Assembly (NCBI GenBank): GCA_945929965.1
Contig: CAMEOT010000008.1
Span: forward strand, 28,850-92,849
Source of the DNA: an uncultured Lachnospiraceae bacterium
Lineage (GTDB): Bacteria; Bacillota; Clostridia; Lachnospirales; Lachnospiraceae
Direction: 5' to 3'
DNA: 64,000 nt
Both the position numbers and the translations under genes were made by a program. The notes under the pieces were generated by a model, which made no database searches, had not been told where the DNA came from, and saw nothing but the letters and a program-made list of their open reading frames with translations. Positions 22,153 to 28,615 of this stretch are shown in pieces; positions within the stretch are counted from its first letter, which is position 1; each line of letters begins with the position of its first letter.

Positions 22153-23196
22153 ATGAGCGATAAGATTTTATTCCAGTGTGACTATAATGAGGGAGCGCAT
22201 CCGAAGGTGCTGGAGCGTCTGGTGCAGACCAATATGGAGCAGACACCGGGCTACAGCGAGGATAAATACTGCGAAGAGGCGCGCGAGAAGATCCGTAAGG
22301 CCTGTGGGGATGACAGCCTGGCAGTCCATTTCCTGGTAGGAGGAACCCAGACCAATGTCACAGTGATCAATGCAGCACTTCGCAAACACCAGGGCGTGCT
22401 TTGCGCTGTCACAGGACATATCAATGTCCATGAGACCGGTGCGGTGGAAGCTTGCGGACATAAGGTACTGGGACTGCCAAGTCCTGACGGCAAGATCATG
22501 GCAGCGCAGGTAGCAGAGGCTTACGAAGCCCATATTCATAACGACAGCTTTGAGCACATGGTACAGCCGAAAATGGTGTACATTTCCAATCCCACCGAGG
22601 TTGGAACCATTTACAGTAAAGCAGAACTGACCGCTCTGTCTGAGACCTGCCACAAATACGGACTGTATCTGTTCTTAGATGGCGCCAGACTGGGCTACGG
22701 ACTGGCAGCGCCGGACAATGATCTGACATTGCCGGAGATCGCAGCGCTTTGCGATGTCTTTTACATTGGTGGAACCAAGGTCGGCGCATTGTTTGGAGAA
22801 GCAGTAGTGATCAAAAATCCGGAGCTTGCACAGGATTTCCGATATCTCATCAAGCAGAACGGTGGCATGCTTGCCAAGGGAAGATTGCTGGGGCTACAGT
22901 TTGACGCTCTTTTCACAGATGGTCTCTATCAGGAGATCTCTGCCCATGCCATTGCCATGGCAGAGAAGCTGAGAGGGGCATTTACCGCGAAGGGTTACAC
23001 TTATCTGGCACCCAACCGGACGAACCAGATCTTCGTCATTGTGCCGGATGCACACCTGGCAAAGATTTCAGAACAGTTCGAGTACAGCTATGACCAGCGG
23101 ATCGATGCCGCACACAGTTGCGTGCGATTCTGTACCGGCTGGGCCACGAAGGAAGAAAATGTGGATGCACTGATCCGGTGCGTGGAAAAATTATAA
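22153..23196 (+). CDS. ltaE: Low-specificity threonine aldolase / beta-eliminating lyase family
   Basis: 347 residues of fold-type I PLP enzyme. FLDGARLGYGLA supplies the Asp that contacts the pyridine nitrogen and IGGTKVGALFGE the PLP Lys (about residue 208); HETGAVE and GGTQTN are substrate-pocket segments of the family. It would split threonine or allo-threonine into glycine and acetaldehyde. The nearest purine-rich stretch to the ATG is weak (GTCAATAAAAG); a better GGAGGAAAT lies 33 bases upstream. A terminator at 23210 ends the unit. Assignment within the aldolase/tyrosine phenol-lyase superfamily is by sequence pattern. Confidence 0.85.
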   Translation: MSDKILFQCDYNEGAHPKVLERLVQTNMEQTPGYSEDKYCEEAREKIRKACGDDSLAVHFLVGGTQTNVTVINAALRKHQGVLCAVTGHINVHETGAVEACGHKVLGLPSPDGKIMAAQVAEAYEAHIHNDSFEHMVQPKMVYISNPTEVGTIYSKAELTALSETCHKYGLYLFLDGARLGYGLAAPDNDLTLPEIAALCDVFYIGGTKVGALFGEAVVIKNPELAQDFRYLIKQNGGMLAKGRLLGLQFDALFTDGLYQEISAHAIAMAEKLRGAFTAKGYTYLAPNRTNQIFVIVPDAHLAKISEQFEYSYDQRIDAAHSCVRFCTGWATKEENVDALIRCVEKL

Positions 23197-23209
23197 TATG
23201 TTTGGAAGG

Positions 23210-23244
23210 TTCCGCAAGCCGGGAAAGGTTTGCGGAATTTTTTT
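23210..23244 (+). terminator. Intrinsic terminator of the aldolase gene
   Basis: TTCCGCAA (23210-23217) pairs with TTGCGGAA (23230-23237), followed by seven T residues. Confidence 0.85.
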
Positions 23245-23317
23245 GTAATTGTCATTACTAAAAATTTTGTGGGGGTTACGCGTTTAACCTTTGTGAAAAC
23301 TATATTTCTATTGTAAT

Positions 23318-23525
23318 ATTGAATGATACCAGGGTCAAAAGGTCTAAGCCCACATGAGCTAGCTCATAAGTGGGTGAAAGACCTTGGAACCCGCCCCAAT
23401 ATGAGCATAAAAGTGGGATGATAATCCCACGATTTGCGAATATTGAGTAGGATTGTGATAGTGCGTAGCACGAAGCAATCCGTAGGTATCAAAATCGGGG
23501 GCTTTTGACCCCGACATCATTGAAT
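23318..23525. repeat. MITE-like or structured-RNA element, about 208 bp
   Basis: Ends carry imperfect 20-bp inverted repeats: AATGATACCAGGGTCAAAAG (23322-23341) and CTTTTGACCCCGACATCATT (23502-23521), 17 of 20 matching. ATTGAAT occurs directly at 23318-23324 and 23519-23525, possibly a target duplication. Internal hairpins include CCCAC with GTGGG enclosing the 14-bp palindrome ATGAGCTAGCTCAT, GTGGGAT-gata-ATCCCAC, and GGATTG with CAATCC. There is no reading frame. It is either a non-autonomous mobile element or a conserved structured RNA. Confidence 0.65.
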
Positions 23526-23577
23526 CATAATACTAAAAATCCGTAATCAATGTGGTATAGAACAGAGGAGAAAACAC

Positions 23578-24114
23578 ATGAATAAAGAAATGACCGTAAA
23601 TGGGAAAAGCTATACGATAATTAAATTGCTGGGAAAGGGGAAGGGTGGATATTCTTACTTAGCAGAGTACGGAAATAACAGGTATGTTTTGAAGCAGATA
23701 CATCATGAACCTTGTGATTATTATCAGTTCGGAAACAAGCTTGAGGCAGAAATCAGGGATTACAGGAAATTGAAAGAAATCGGAATAAAAATGCCAGTCA
23801 TGCTTGAAACAGATGTGGAAAATGAACGCATTTTGAAGGAGTTTATTGACGGTGACACGATTTATCAGTTGGTTTTAGAAGACAAGATGAAAACTGACTA
23901 TATCGGGCAATTACATAAAATGTGTGAGCTGTTATATGCTGCCAATACAAATATTGATTATTTTCCAACGAATTTTGTTGTATATAACGAAGAAATATAT
24001 TATGTGGATTTCGAGTGCAATGATTACATGGAAGAATGGAATTTTGAAAACTGGGGTGTAAAATACTGGTCAAAGACACCGGAATTTTTGCAGTATGTGA
24101 AAGAGCATTCATGA
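23578..24114 (+). CDS. Small protein-kinase-like protein
   Basis: 178 residues, site AGAGGAGAAAACAC. Kinase features are a glycine-rich loop (LLGKGKGGYSYLAE), the ATP-binding Lys in YVLKQI (about residue 40), a Glu in KLEAEIRDY, IDYFPTNFVVY (a D-x-x-x-x-N catalytic-loop variant) and VDFECN (DFE instead of DFG). The C-lobe is shortened, as in RIO/BUD32-type or aminoglycoside-phosphotransferase-type kinases. It may phosphorylate a protein or small molecule; the unusual catalytic loop leaves activity uncertain. It stands alone beside the structured repeat. Confidence 0.7.
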   Translation: MNKEMTVNGKSYTIIKLLGKGKGGYSYLAEYGNNRYVLKQIHHEPCDYYQFGNKLEAEIRDYRKLKEIGIKMPVMLETDVENERILKEFIDGDTIYQLVLEDKMKTDYIGQLHKMCELLYAANTNIDYFPTNFVVYNEEIYYVDFECNDYMEEWNFENWGVKYWSKTPEFLQYVKEHS

Positions 24115-24234
24115 TACAAATAGATAATCAGAAGAATATATTGAAAAACAAGCATTTGAGGGAATGATACGGATTGTATCACGTATGTGAAAGAGCGTTA
24201 CTTTAATAGTATTAAGCTTTTTGATAGGGTGGAG

Positions 24235-24548
24235 ATGTCTGAAAGACAAACCAAAACGAAAGGCGGAAAAAATTATGAAAAGGAACGAGAAAAAAGTTTA
24301 CTGATTGGAATCATATTCCTTGGGCATTGTTTGCCAGTTTAACGATTATTGGAATTGTAAAAATACTGATGGTCTATTTCAAATTTGAACAAGGTAAAAA
24401 GATAATTACCTCTTTGTCTGTAGGACTTAGTATAATTGCTGTTTTGTTTTTGGCTATGGCAAGAGAGCAGTATGCGATAACAGTAATGTTCTTATTATTG
24501 CTTATTAAAGGCGGTCTGCTTTATAAACAAGCCAAGGCAGGTCAATGA
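24235..24548 (+). pseudogene. Frameshifted small membrane protein
   Basis: Reading from ATG 24235 gives a basic N-terminus and a hydrophobic stretch KSLLIGIIFLG, then runs into a stop at 24340. The next frame continues ALFASLTIIGIVKILMVYF, LSVGLSIIAVLFLAMA and ITVMFLLLLIKGGLLY to TGA 24546. Joining them at GGG 24322-24324 (one base lost) gives a coherent four-helix membrane protein of about 104 residues. An alternative joint at the A6 run at 24290-24295 gives a less hydrophobic N-terminus. Either a decayed gene or a sequencing error. No family recognised. Confidence 0.6.
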
Positions 24549-24646
24549 GATATCCAATGAGGTCTTCCGCGAATCGGTCAATGGAGGCAGCATATGAATG
24601 ATAAATCATTAGGAAATTTGGGGCTTATCCTTTGATTTTTGCCTGT

Positions 24647-24906
24647 TACGCCCCGGGATTTTTCGGGTTCCGGGGCATTTTTTTGAAATTGTGTTTGTTA
24701 AGCCCCGCTAAATCTTGAGTACTGGGGCTTAATTTATAATTTTTTTGTGCTAAGCCCCGTTGAAACTTGGAGAGCAGGGCGTAAATCTTAAAATGTCTCA
24801 GATAAGCCCCGTTGGCGTTCTGAAAGCAGGGCGTAAATCTTAAAACGTCTAAGTTAAGCCCCGTTGGTGCTTCGATAGTAGGGCGTAATCCTCCAAAATC
24901 CTAAAG
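24647..24906. repeat. Tandem array of 52-bp hairpin repeats, five units
   Basis: Units start at 24647, 24699, 24751, 24803 and 24855, each exactly 52 bp and beginning TA(A/C)GCCCCG. Each can fold through GCCC(C) near its start and (G)GGGC near base 30; unit 1 is GCCCCGG/CCGGGGC and unit 2 AAGCCCC/GGGGCTT. Units 3-5 share GTTG...AGGGCGTAA. Half a degenerate unit precedes (24620-24646) and one follows (from 24907). There is no reading frame across it. The 24549-25030 stretch holds no other feature. Confidence 0.85.
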
Positions 24907-25030
24907 TACACCCCGATGACTTCCAAACAGAAAGATTCAATACGCATATGTAGCGATGGGGAAACAACAAATGGAAATATAGAGGAAAGCAGAAAAGAAC
25001 CTTGATACAACATGAAATGTAACACAAAAA

Positions 25031-25055
25031 AAGTCCTTGAAATCAAGGACTTTTT
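25031..25055 (-). terminator. Terminator of the first tRNA-Pro gene
   Basis: AAGTCCTTG-AAAT-CAAGGACTT stem flanked by A-runs on the left and T-run on the right, so it works for the minus-strand tRNA and possibly in both directions. Confidence 0.75.
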
Positions 25056-25061
25056 AATGAA

Positions 25062-25136
25062 TCGGAGTGGCGGGATTCGAACTCGCGACCTCCGCCTCCC
25101 TAAGACGGCGCTCTAACCAAGCTGAGCCACACCCCG
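25062..25136 (-). tRNA. tRNA-Pro, anticodon AGG (copy 1)
   Basis: Minus strand. Acceptor CGGGGTG/CACTCCG with discriminator A, D-arm GCTC-GAGC, anticodon stem CCGTC/GGCGG with loop TTAGGGA (anticodon AGG), T-arm with TTCGAAT. CCA is not encoded. The T-stem has one A-C mismatch (GCGAG/CCCGC). An intrinsic terminator follows at 25031-25055. Confidence 0.9.
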
Positions 25137-25240
25137 GAACGAAGACTATCATAGCATAGAATTTTATAAAAAGCAAGCCATTTTTTAAATTTTTCAAATT
25201 TTTTCTACAATTTTCCAAAGTAGCAAATAAAATACAAAAC

Positions 25241-25276
25241 AAAAAAACGTCAAAACCTCGTAAAAAGATTTTGACG
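25241..25276 (-). terminator. Terminator of the second tRNA-Pro gene
   Basis: CGTCAAAA (25248-25255) pairs with TTTTGACG (25269-25276); on the minus strand the stem is followed by seven T residues. Confidence 0.8.
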
Positions 25277-25288
25277 CCTTTAGATGAA

Positions 25289-25363
25289 TCGGAGTGGCGG
25301 GATTCGAACTCGCGACCTCCGCCTCCCTAAGACGGCGCTCTAACCAAGCTGAGCCACACCCCG
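25289..25363 (-). tRNA. tRNA-Pro, anticodon AGG (copy 2)
   Basis: Identical in sequence to copy 1, including the T-stem A-C mismatch and the AGG anticodon. Separated from copy 1 by 152 bp containing its own terminator, so the two are separate transcription units or a duplicated unit. Flanks outside the tRNA also share short stretches (GAAACG/GGAACG upstream and AAAAAGCAAG), supporting a recent duplication. Confidence 0.9.
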
Positions 25364-25457
25364 AAACGCAAGTAAGATGATACCATGGAATTTTACAAAA
25401 AGCAAGAGTTTTTTAATAAAAAGTTAATTTGCCTATTTTGAGCCTATTGTCGTACAA

Positions 25458-25498
25458 TATAATGAGTGTAAGGAAGTCAACATGTTTACATGATTGAC
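25458..25498 (+). promoter_or_regulatory. tetR promoter region with candidate operator
   Basis: TATAAT at 25458-25463, then the imperfect inverted repeat with arms GTCAA/TTGAC and ATGT/ACAT (25476-25498). A 23-bp palindrome at the transcript start is typical of TetR autoregulation. The -35 is poor. Confidence 0.5.
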
Positions 25499-25563
25499 GA
25501 ACGACAACCTTAGCGAATGAATATCTTGTGAAGCTAATACATAAAAACAGTGGAGGATGGGCT

Positions 25564-26133
25564 ATGGCCAATATAACAAAACTGGCATTGGAAGCAGCTT
25601 TAAAAAAAGAGCTTCTCACGAAGCCTCTGGACAAGATCACCATCAATGATCTCGCCGAGGACTGCGGTATCAGCCGTATGGCTTTTTATTATCATTTCAA
25701 AGATATTTACGATCTGGTAGAGTGGGTATGTGTGGAGGACGGCACGAAGGCACTGCAGGGGAAGAAGAACTATGAGAACTGGCAGGAAGGCTTCTGTCAG
25801 ATTTTCGAGGCAGTGCAGGAGAACAAACCTTTTATTATGAATGTCTACCGCTGCGTGGATCGCCAGAAGATCGAAAGCTACTTGAATAAACTGACCTACC
25901 AGCTCATTGCGGACGTGGTGGAAGAAAAATGCGCCGGCATGCAGTTGGCGGAGGAACACAAGGAATTCATTGCCGGATTTTACAAATACGGTTTTGTGGG
26001 TGTGATGTTAGACTGGATCGACCGGGGAATGAAGGATGATTATCATAAGATCGTTGAAGAACTGGCAATCACTCTTTATGGAAACATCAGCCGATCCATC
26101 GAAAATTTTGAGCACACGGAAAAGAAATTCTGA
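25564..26133 (+). CDS. TetR-family regulator next to oleate hydratase
   Basis: 189 residues from ATG 25564 after AGTGGAGGATGGGCT; the upstream start at 25528 has no site. N-terminal helix-turn-helix is ITINDLAEDCGISRMAFYYH, followed by FKDIYDLVEW typical of TetR proteins. The C-terminal ligand domain is of the DhaS-like kind (FIAGFYKYGFVGVMLDWIDRGM). The oleate hydratase gene follows after a terminator and a palindrome at 26232, so the regulator may sense fatty acids and control detoxification; this is inferred from adjacency. Confidence 0.85.
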   Translation: MANITKLALEAALKKELLTKPLDKITINDLAEDCGISRMAFYYHFKDIYDLVEWVCVEDGTKALQGKKNYENWQEGFCQIFEAVQENKPFIMNVYRCVDRQKIESYLNKLTYQLIADVVEEKCAGMQLAEEHKEFIAGFYKYGFVGVMLDWIDRGMKDDYHKIVEELAITLYGNISRSIENFEHTEKKF

Positions 26134-26168
26134 AATAGTACTGAAATAGTATATGTACTTTACAAAAA

Positions 26169-26207
26169 GGGCAGGATGATAAAAACTTTATCATTTGCCC
26201 TCTTTTG
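26169..26207. terminator. Terminator after tetR
   Basis: GGGCA and ATGATAAA pair with TTTATCAT and TGCCC, followed by TCTTTTG. The flanks TTACAAAA and TTTTGTAA extend the symmetry, so it can act in both directions. Confidence 0.7.
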
Positions 26208-26231
26208 TAAATTGGTTTTCTTATAAAAAAG

Positions 26232-26247
26232 AAGTAGGATACTACTT
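26232..26247. promoter_or_regulatory. Palindrome upstream of ohyA
   Basis: AAGTAG-GATA-CTACTT, a perfect 6-bp inverted repeat 49 bases before the ohyA start. A candidate operator in the promoter region; its regulator (possibly the adjacent TetR) is not established, since the sequence differs from the tetR palindrome. Confidence 0.45.
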
Positions 26248-26295
26248 GTAAACAGAAAAACATTTGAGAGTCATCAAAGAAAGGTGGTAATCATT

Positions 26296-28275
26296 ATGGC
26301 AAAAAAGAATAATATTGGACTGGGCCTGGCAGCACTGGCCGTAGGTGCAGGCGCAGTGGCAGCAGTAACCAAAGGACATAAGGCAGAGGTGAAAAAGGAG
26401 GAGAGAAAGGCAGCCGTCAAGGCAGCCAAGAAAGACTACCGCAACACCGAGCTTGGAAGATACGACAAGAACAGCAAAGGCATCTATTATTCCAACGGTA
26501 ACTACGAGGCCTTCGCAAGACCTAAGAAGCCAGCAGGAGTGGATGAGAAGAATGCTTACATCGTAGGTAGCGGACTGGCATCTTTGGCAGCAGCGTGCTT
26601 CCTGGTACGTGACGGACAGATGCCAGGTTCCCACATCCACATCTTAGAGGCAATGGATATCGCAGGCGGTGCTTGTGACGGTATTTTTGATCCTACCAGA
26701 GGCTACATCATGCGTGGCGGACGTGAGATGGAGAATCATTTTGAATGTCTGTGGGATCTGTTCCGTAGCATCCCCTCTCTGGAAGTACCCGGAGCCAGCG
26801 TACTGGATGAGTACTACTGGCTGAACAAGGAAGATCCCAACTACTCTTTGTGCCGTGCAACGAAGGATTGCGGACAGGATGCCCATACCGATGGCAAATT
26901 CAACCTAAGCCAGAAGGGCTGCATGGAGATCATGAAGCTGTTCATGACAAAGGACGAGGATCTGTATGACAAGACCATCGAAGATGTTTTCGATGATGAA
27001 GTATTTAATTCCACCTTCTGGTTATACTGGAGAACTATGTTCGCTTTCGAGAACTGGCACAGCGCACTGGAAATGAAACTTTACTTCCAGAGATTCATCC
27101 ATCATATTTCCGGACTGCCTGACTTCAGTGCCTTGAAATTCACCAAGTACAACCAGTACGAGTCTCTGATCCTTCCCATGAAGAAGTATCTGGAGGCAGC
27201 AGGTGTGGACTTCCAGTTCAACACCGAAGTGACAAATGTTATTTTTGATATCAATGACGGCAAAAGGGTGGCAAAGGCTATCGAGTGCAAGGTAAAAGGT
27301 GTAGAGAAGGGCATTGTCCTCACCGAGAACGACCTGGTATTCGTTACCAACGGAAGCTGTACCGAAGGTACCATCTACGGTGACCAGAATCATGCACCTA
27401 ACGGGGATGCAGAGGTTCGTACCAGCGGCGTATGGAGCCTGTGGAAAAATATCGCAAAACAGGATCCTTCTTTTGGACATCCTGAGAAGTTTTGTTCCGA
27501 TATCTCTAAGACGAACTGGGAATCCGCTACCGTGACCACACTGGATGACAAGATCATTCCTTATATCACTAATATCTGTAAGCGCGATCCCAGAAGCGGT
27601 AAGGTCGTAACCGGCGGTATCGTAAGCTGTCAGGATTCCAAGTGGCTTATGAGCTGGACCATCAACCGTCAGGGACAGTTCAAGGAGCAGGACAAGAATC
27701 AGGTATGTGTATGGGTATACGGCCTGTTCACCGATGTACCCGGCGATTATATTAAGAAGCCCATGAAGGATTGTACCGGTAAGGAGATCACCGAAGAGTG
27801 GTTGTATCACTTAGGTGTGCCCGTAGAAGATATTGAGGATCTGGCAGAGCACAGTGCAGTCTGCGTACCTACCATGATGCCTTATATCACTGCATTCTTC
27901 ATGCCCAGAACCAAGGGTGACCGTCCCGATGTCATCCCCGATGGCTGCGTGAACTTCGCTTTCTTAGGTCAGTTCGCAGAGACCCCGAGGGACACTGTAT
28001 TCACCACAGAGTATTCCGTGAGAACCGCTATGGAGGCTGTCTACGGACTGCTGGGTGTAGACAGAGGTGTGCCTGAGGTATGGGGCAGTGTCTATGATAT
28101 CAGAGAGCTTCTGGACAGCAGCGTGAAGCTGATGGACGGTATGTCTCCTCTGGAGATCGAACTGCCCGGACCTTTAAATGCACTGAAGAAGCCGCTGCTT
28201 CGCGTAGTGAAAGGCACTGTAGTGGAAAAACTGCTGCGTGACCACAATGTGATCAAAGACGGCATGCTGGATTAG
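26296..28275 (+). CDS. ohyA: Oleate hydratase (myosin-cross-reactive antigen family)
   Basis: 659 residues from ATG 26296 after AAAGGTGGTAATCATT. The FAD-binding motif AYIVGSGLASLAAACF lies near residue 90, followed by HILEAMDIAGGACDG and MRGGREMENHFECLWD, the substrate/catalytic Glu region. The family hydrates the cis-9 double bond of unsaturated fatty acids to 10-hydroxy acids, lowering their toxicity. It is longer than usual because of an N-terminal extension of about 60 residues, with an Ala/Gly-rich hydrophobic stretch (GLGLAALAVGAGAVAAV) and a Lys-rich segment, which may attach it to the membrane. A terminator follows at 28303. Confidence 0.92.
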   Translation: MAKKNNIGLGLAALAVGAGAVAAVTKGHKAEVKKEERKAAVKAAKKDYRNTELGRYDKNSKGIYYSNGNYEAFARPKKPAGVDEKNAYIVGSGLASLAAACFLVRDGQMPGSHIHILEAMDIAGGACDGIFDPTRGYIMRGGREMENHFECLWDLFRSIPSLEVPGASVLDEYYWLNKEDPNYSLCRATKDCGQDAHTDGKFNLSQKGCMEIMKLFMTKDEDLYDKTIEDVFDDEVFNSTFWLYWRTMFAFENWHSALEMKLYFQRFIHHISGLPDFSALKFTKYNQYESLILPMKKYLEAAGVDFQFNTEVTNVIFDINDGKRVAKAIECKVKGVEKGIVLTENDLVFVTNGSCTEGTIYGDQNHAPNGDAEVRTSGVWSLWKNIAKQDPSFGHPEKFCSDISKTNWESATVTTLDDKIIPYITNICKRDPRSGKVVTGGIVSCQDSKWLMSWTINRQGQFKEQDKNQVCVWVYGLFTDVPGDYIKKPMKDCTGKEITEEWLYHLGVPVEDIEDLAEHSAVCVPTMMPYITAFFMPRTKGDRPDVIPDGCVNFAFLGQFAETPRDTVFTTEYSVRTAMEAVYGLLGVDRGVPEVWGSVYDIRELLDSSVKLMDGMSPLEIELPGPLNALKKPLLRVVKGTVVEKLLRDHNVIKDGMLD

Positions 28276-28302
28276 AATTGTATATGGAATAAAAGTGCGA
28301 AG

Positions 28303-28335
28303 ACTCCCATCGGAAAAATCCGGTGGGAGTTTTTT
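28303..28335 (+). terminator. Terminator of ohyA
   Basis: ACTCCCA (28303-28309) pairs with TGGGAGT (28324-28330), with an inner CGG/CCG, followed by six T residues. Confidence 0.85.
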
Positions 28336-28380
28336 ATGCAAAAAGCTTTTTTAAAAATCATATAAAGAAAGTTGAACAAA

Positions 28381-28394
28381 TGTAAGCGGTTACA
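28381..28394 (+). promoter_or_regulatory. Catabolite-responsive element (cre) upstream of ppdK
   Basis: TGTAAGCGGTTACA matches every position of the CcpA site consensus TGWAARCGNTWNCW. It lies 222 bases upstream of the ppdK start, after the ohyA terminator, so CcpA would act on ppdK. The remaining leader (28395-28615) is AT-rich with a small CCGAAGC/GCTCCGG hairpin near 28538 and no frame. Confidence 0.65.
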
Positions 28395-28615
28395 TAATAC
28401 TAAAGTACTAGACAAAACAAACAAAAATATAATACAAAATTTAACATTATGCACGAAAATAAGTACTCTGTCAAAAAATTATCAATTTCGTCTTGATATT
28501 CCTTTGGCAGATTGTTACAATATCAAAGTACTAAAAACCGAAGCTGAAATGCTCCGGTAGTGGTTTGGGTTACAAAGTTTTGTCAAAAATATTATAAAAA
28601 GGGAGACAAAGAAGT

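Noticed and set aside
23318..23525. Considered as a classical riboswitch or T-box leader for the kinase-like gene
   Set aside because: No aptamer or T-box motif that I recognise, terminal inverted repeats point to a discrete element, and no terminator/antiterminator lies before 23578.
24647..24906. Repeat array considered as a CRISPR locus
   Set aside because: Units are contiguous 52-bp copies with drift throughout and no unique spacers; no cas genes nearby.
27022..27810. Minus-strand open frame of 262 codons inside the oleate hydratase gene
   Set aside because: Antisense shadow of a well-conserved enzyme; no ribosome site.
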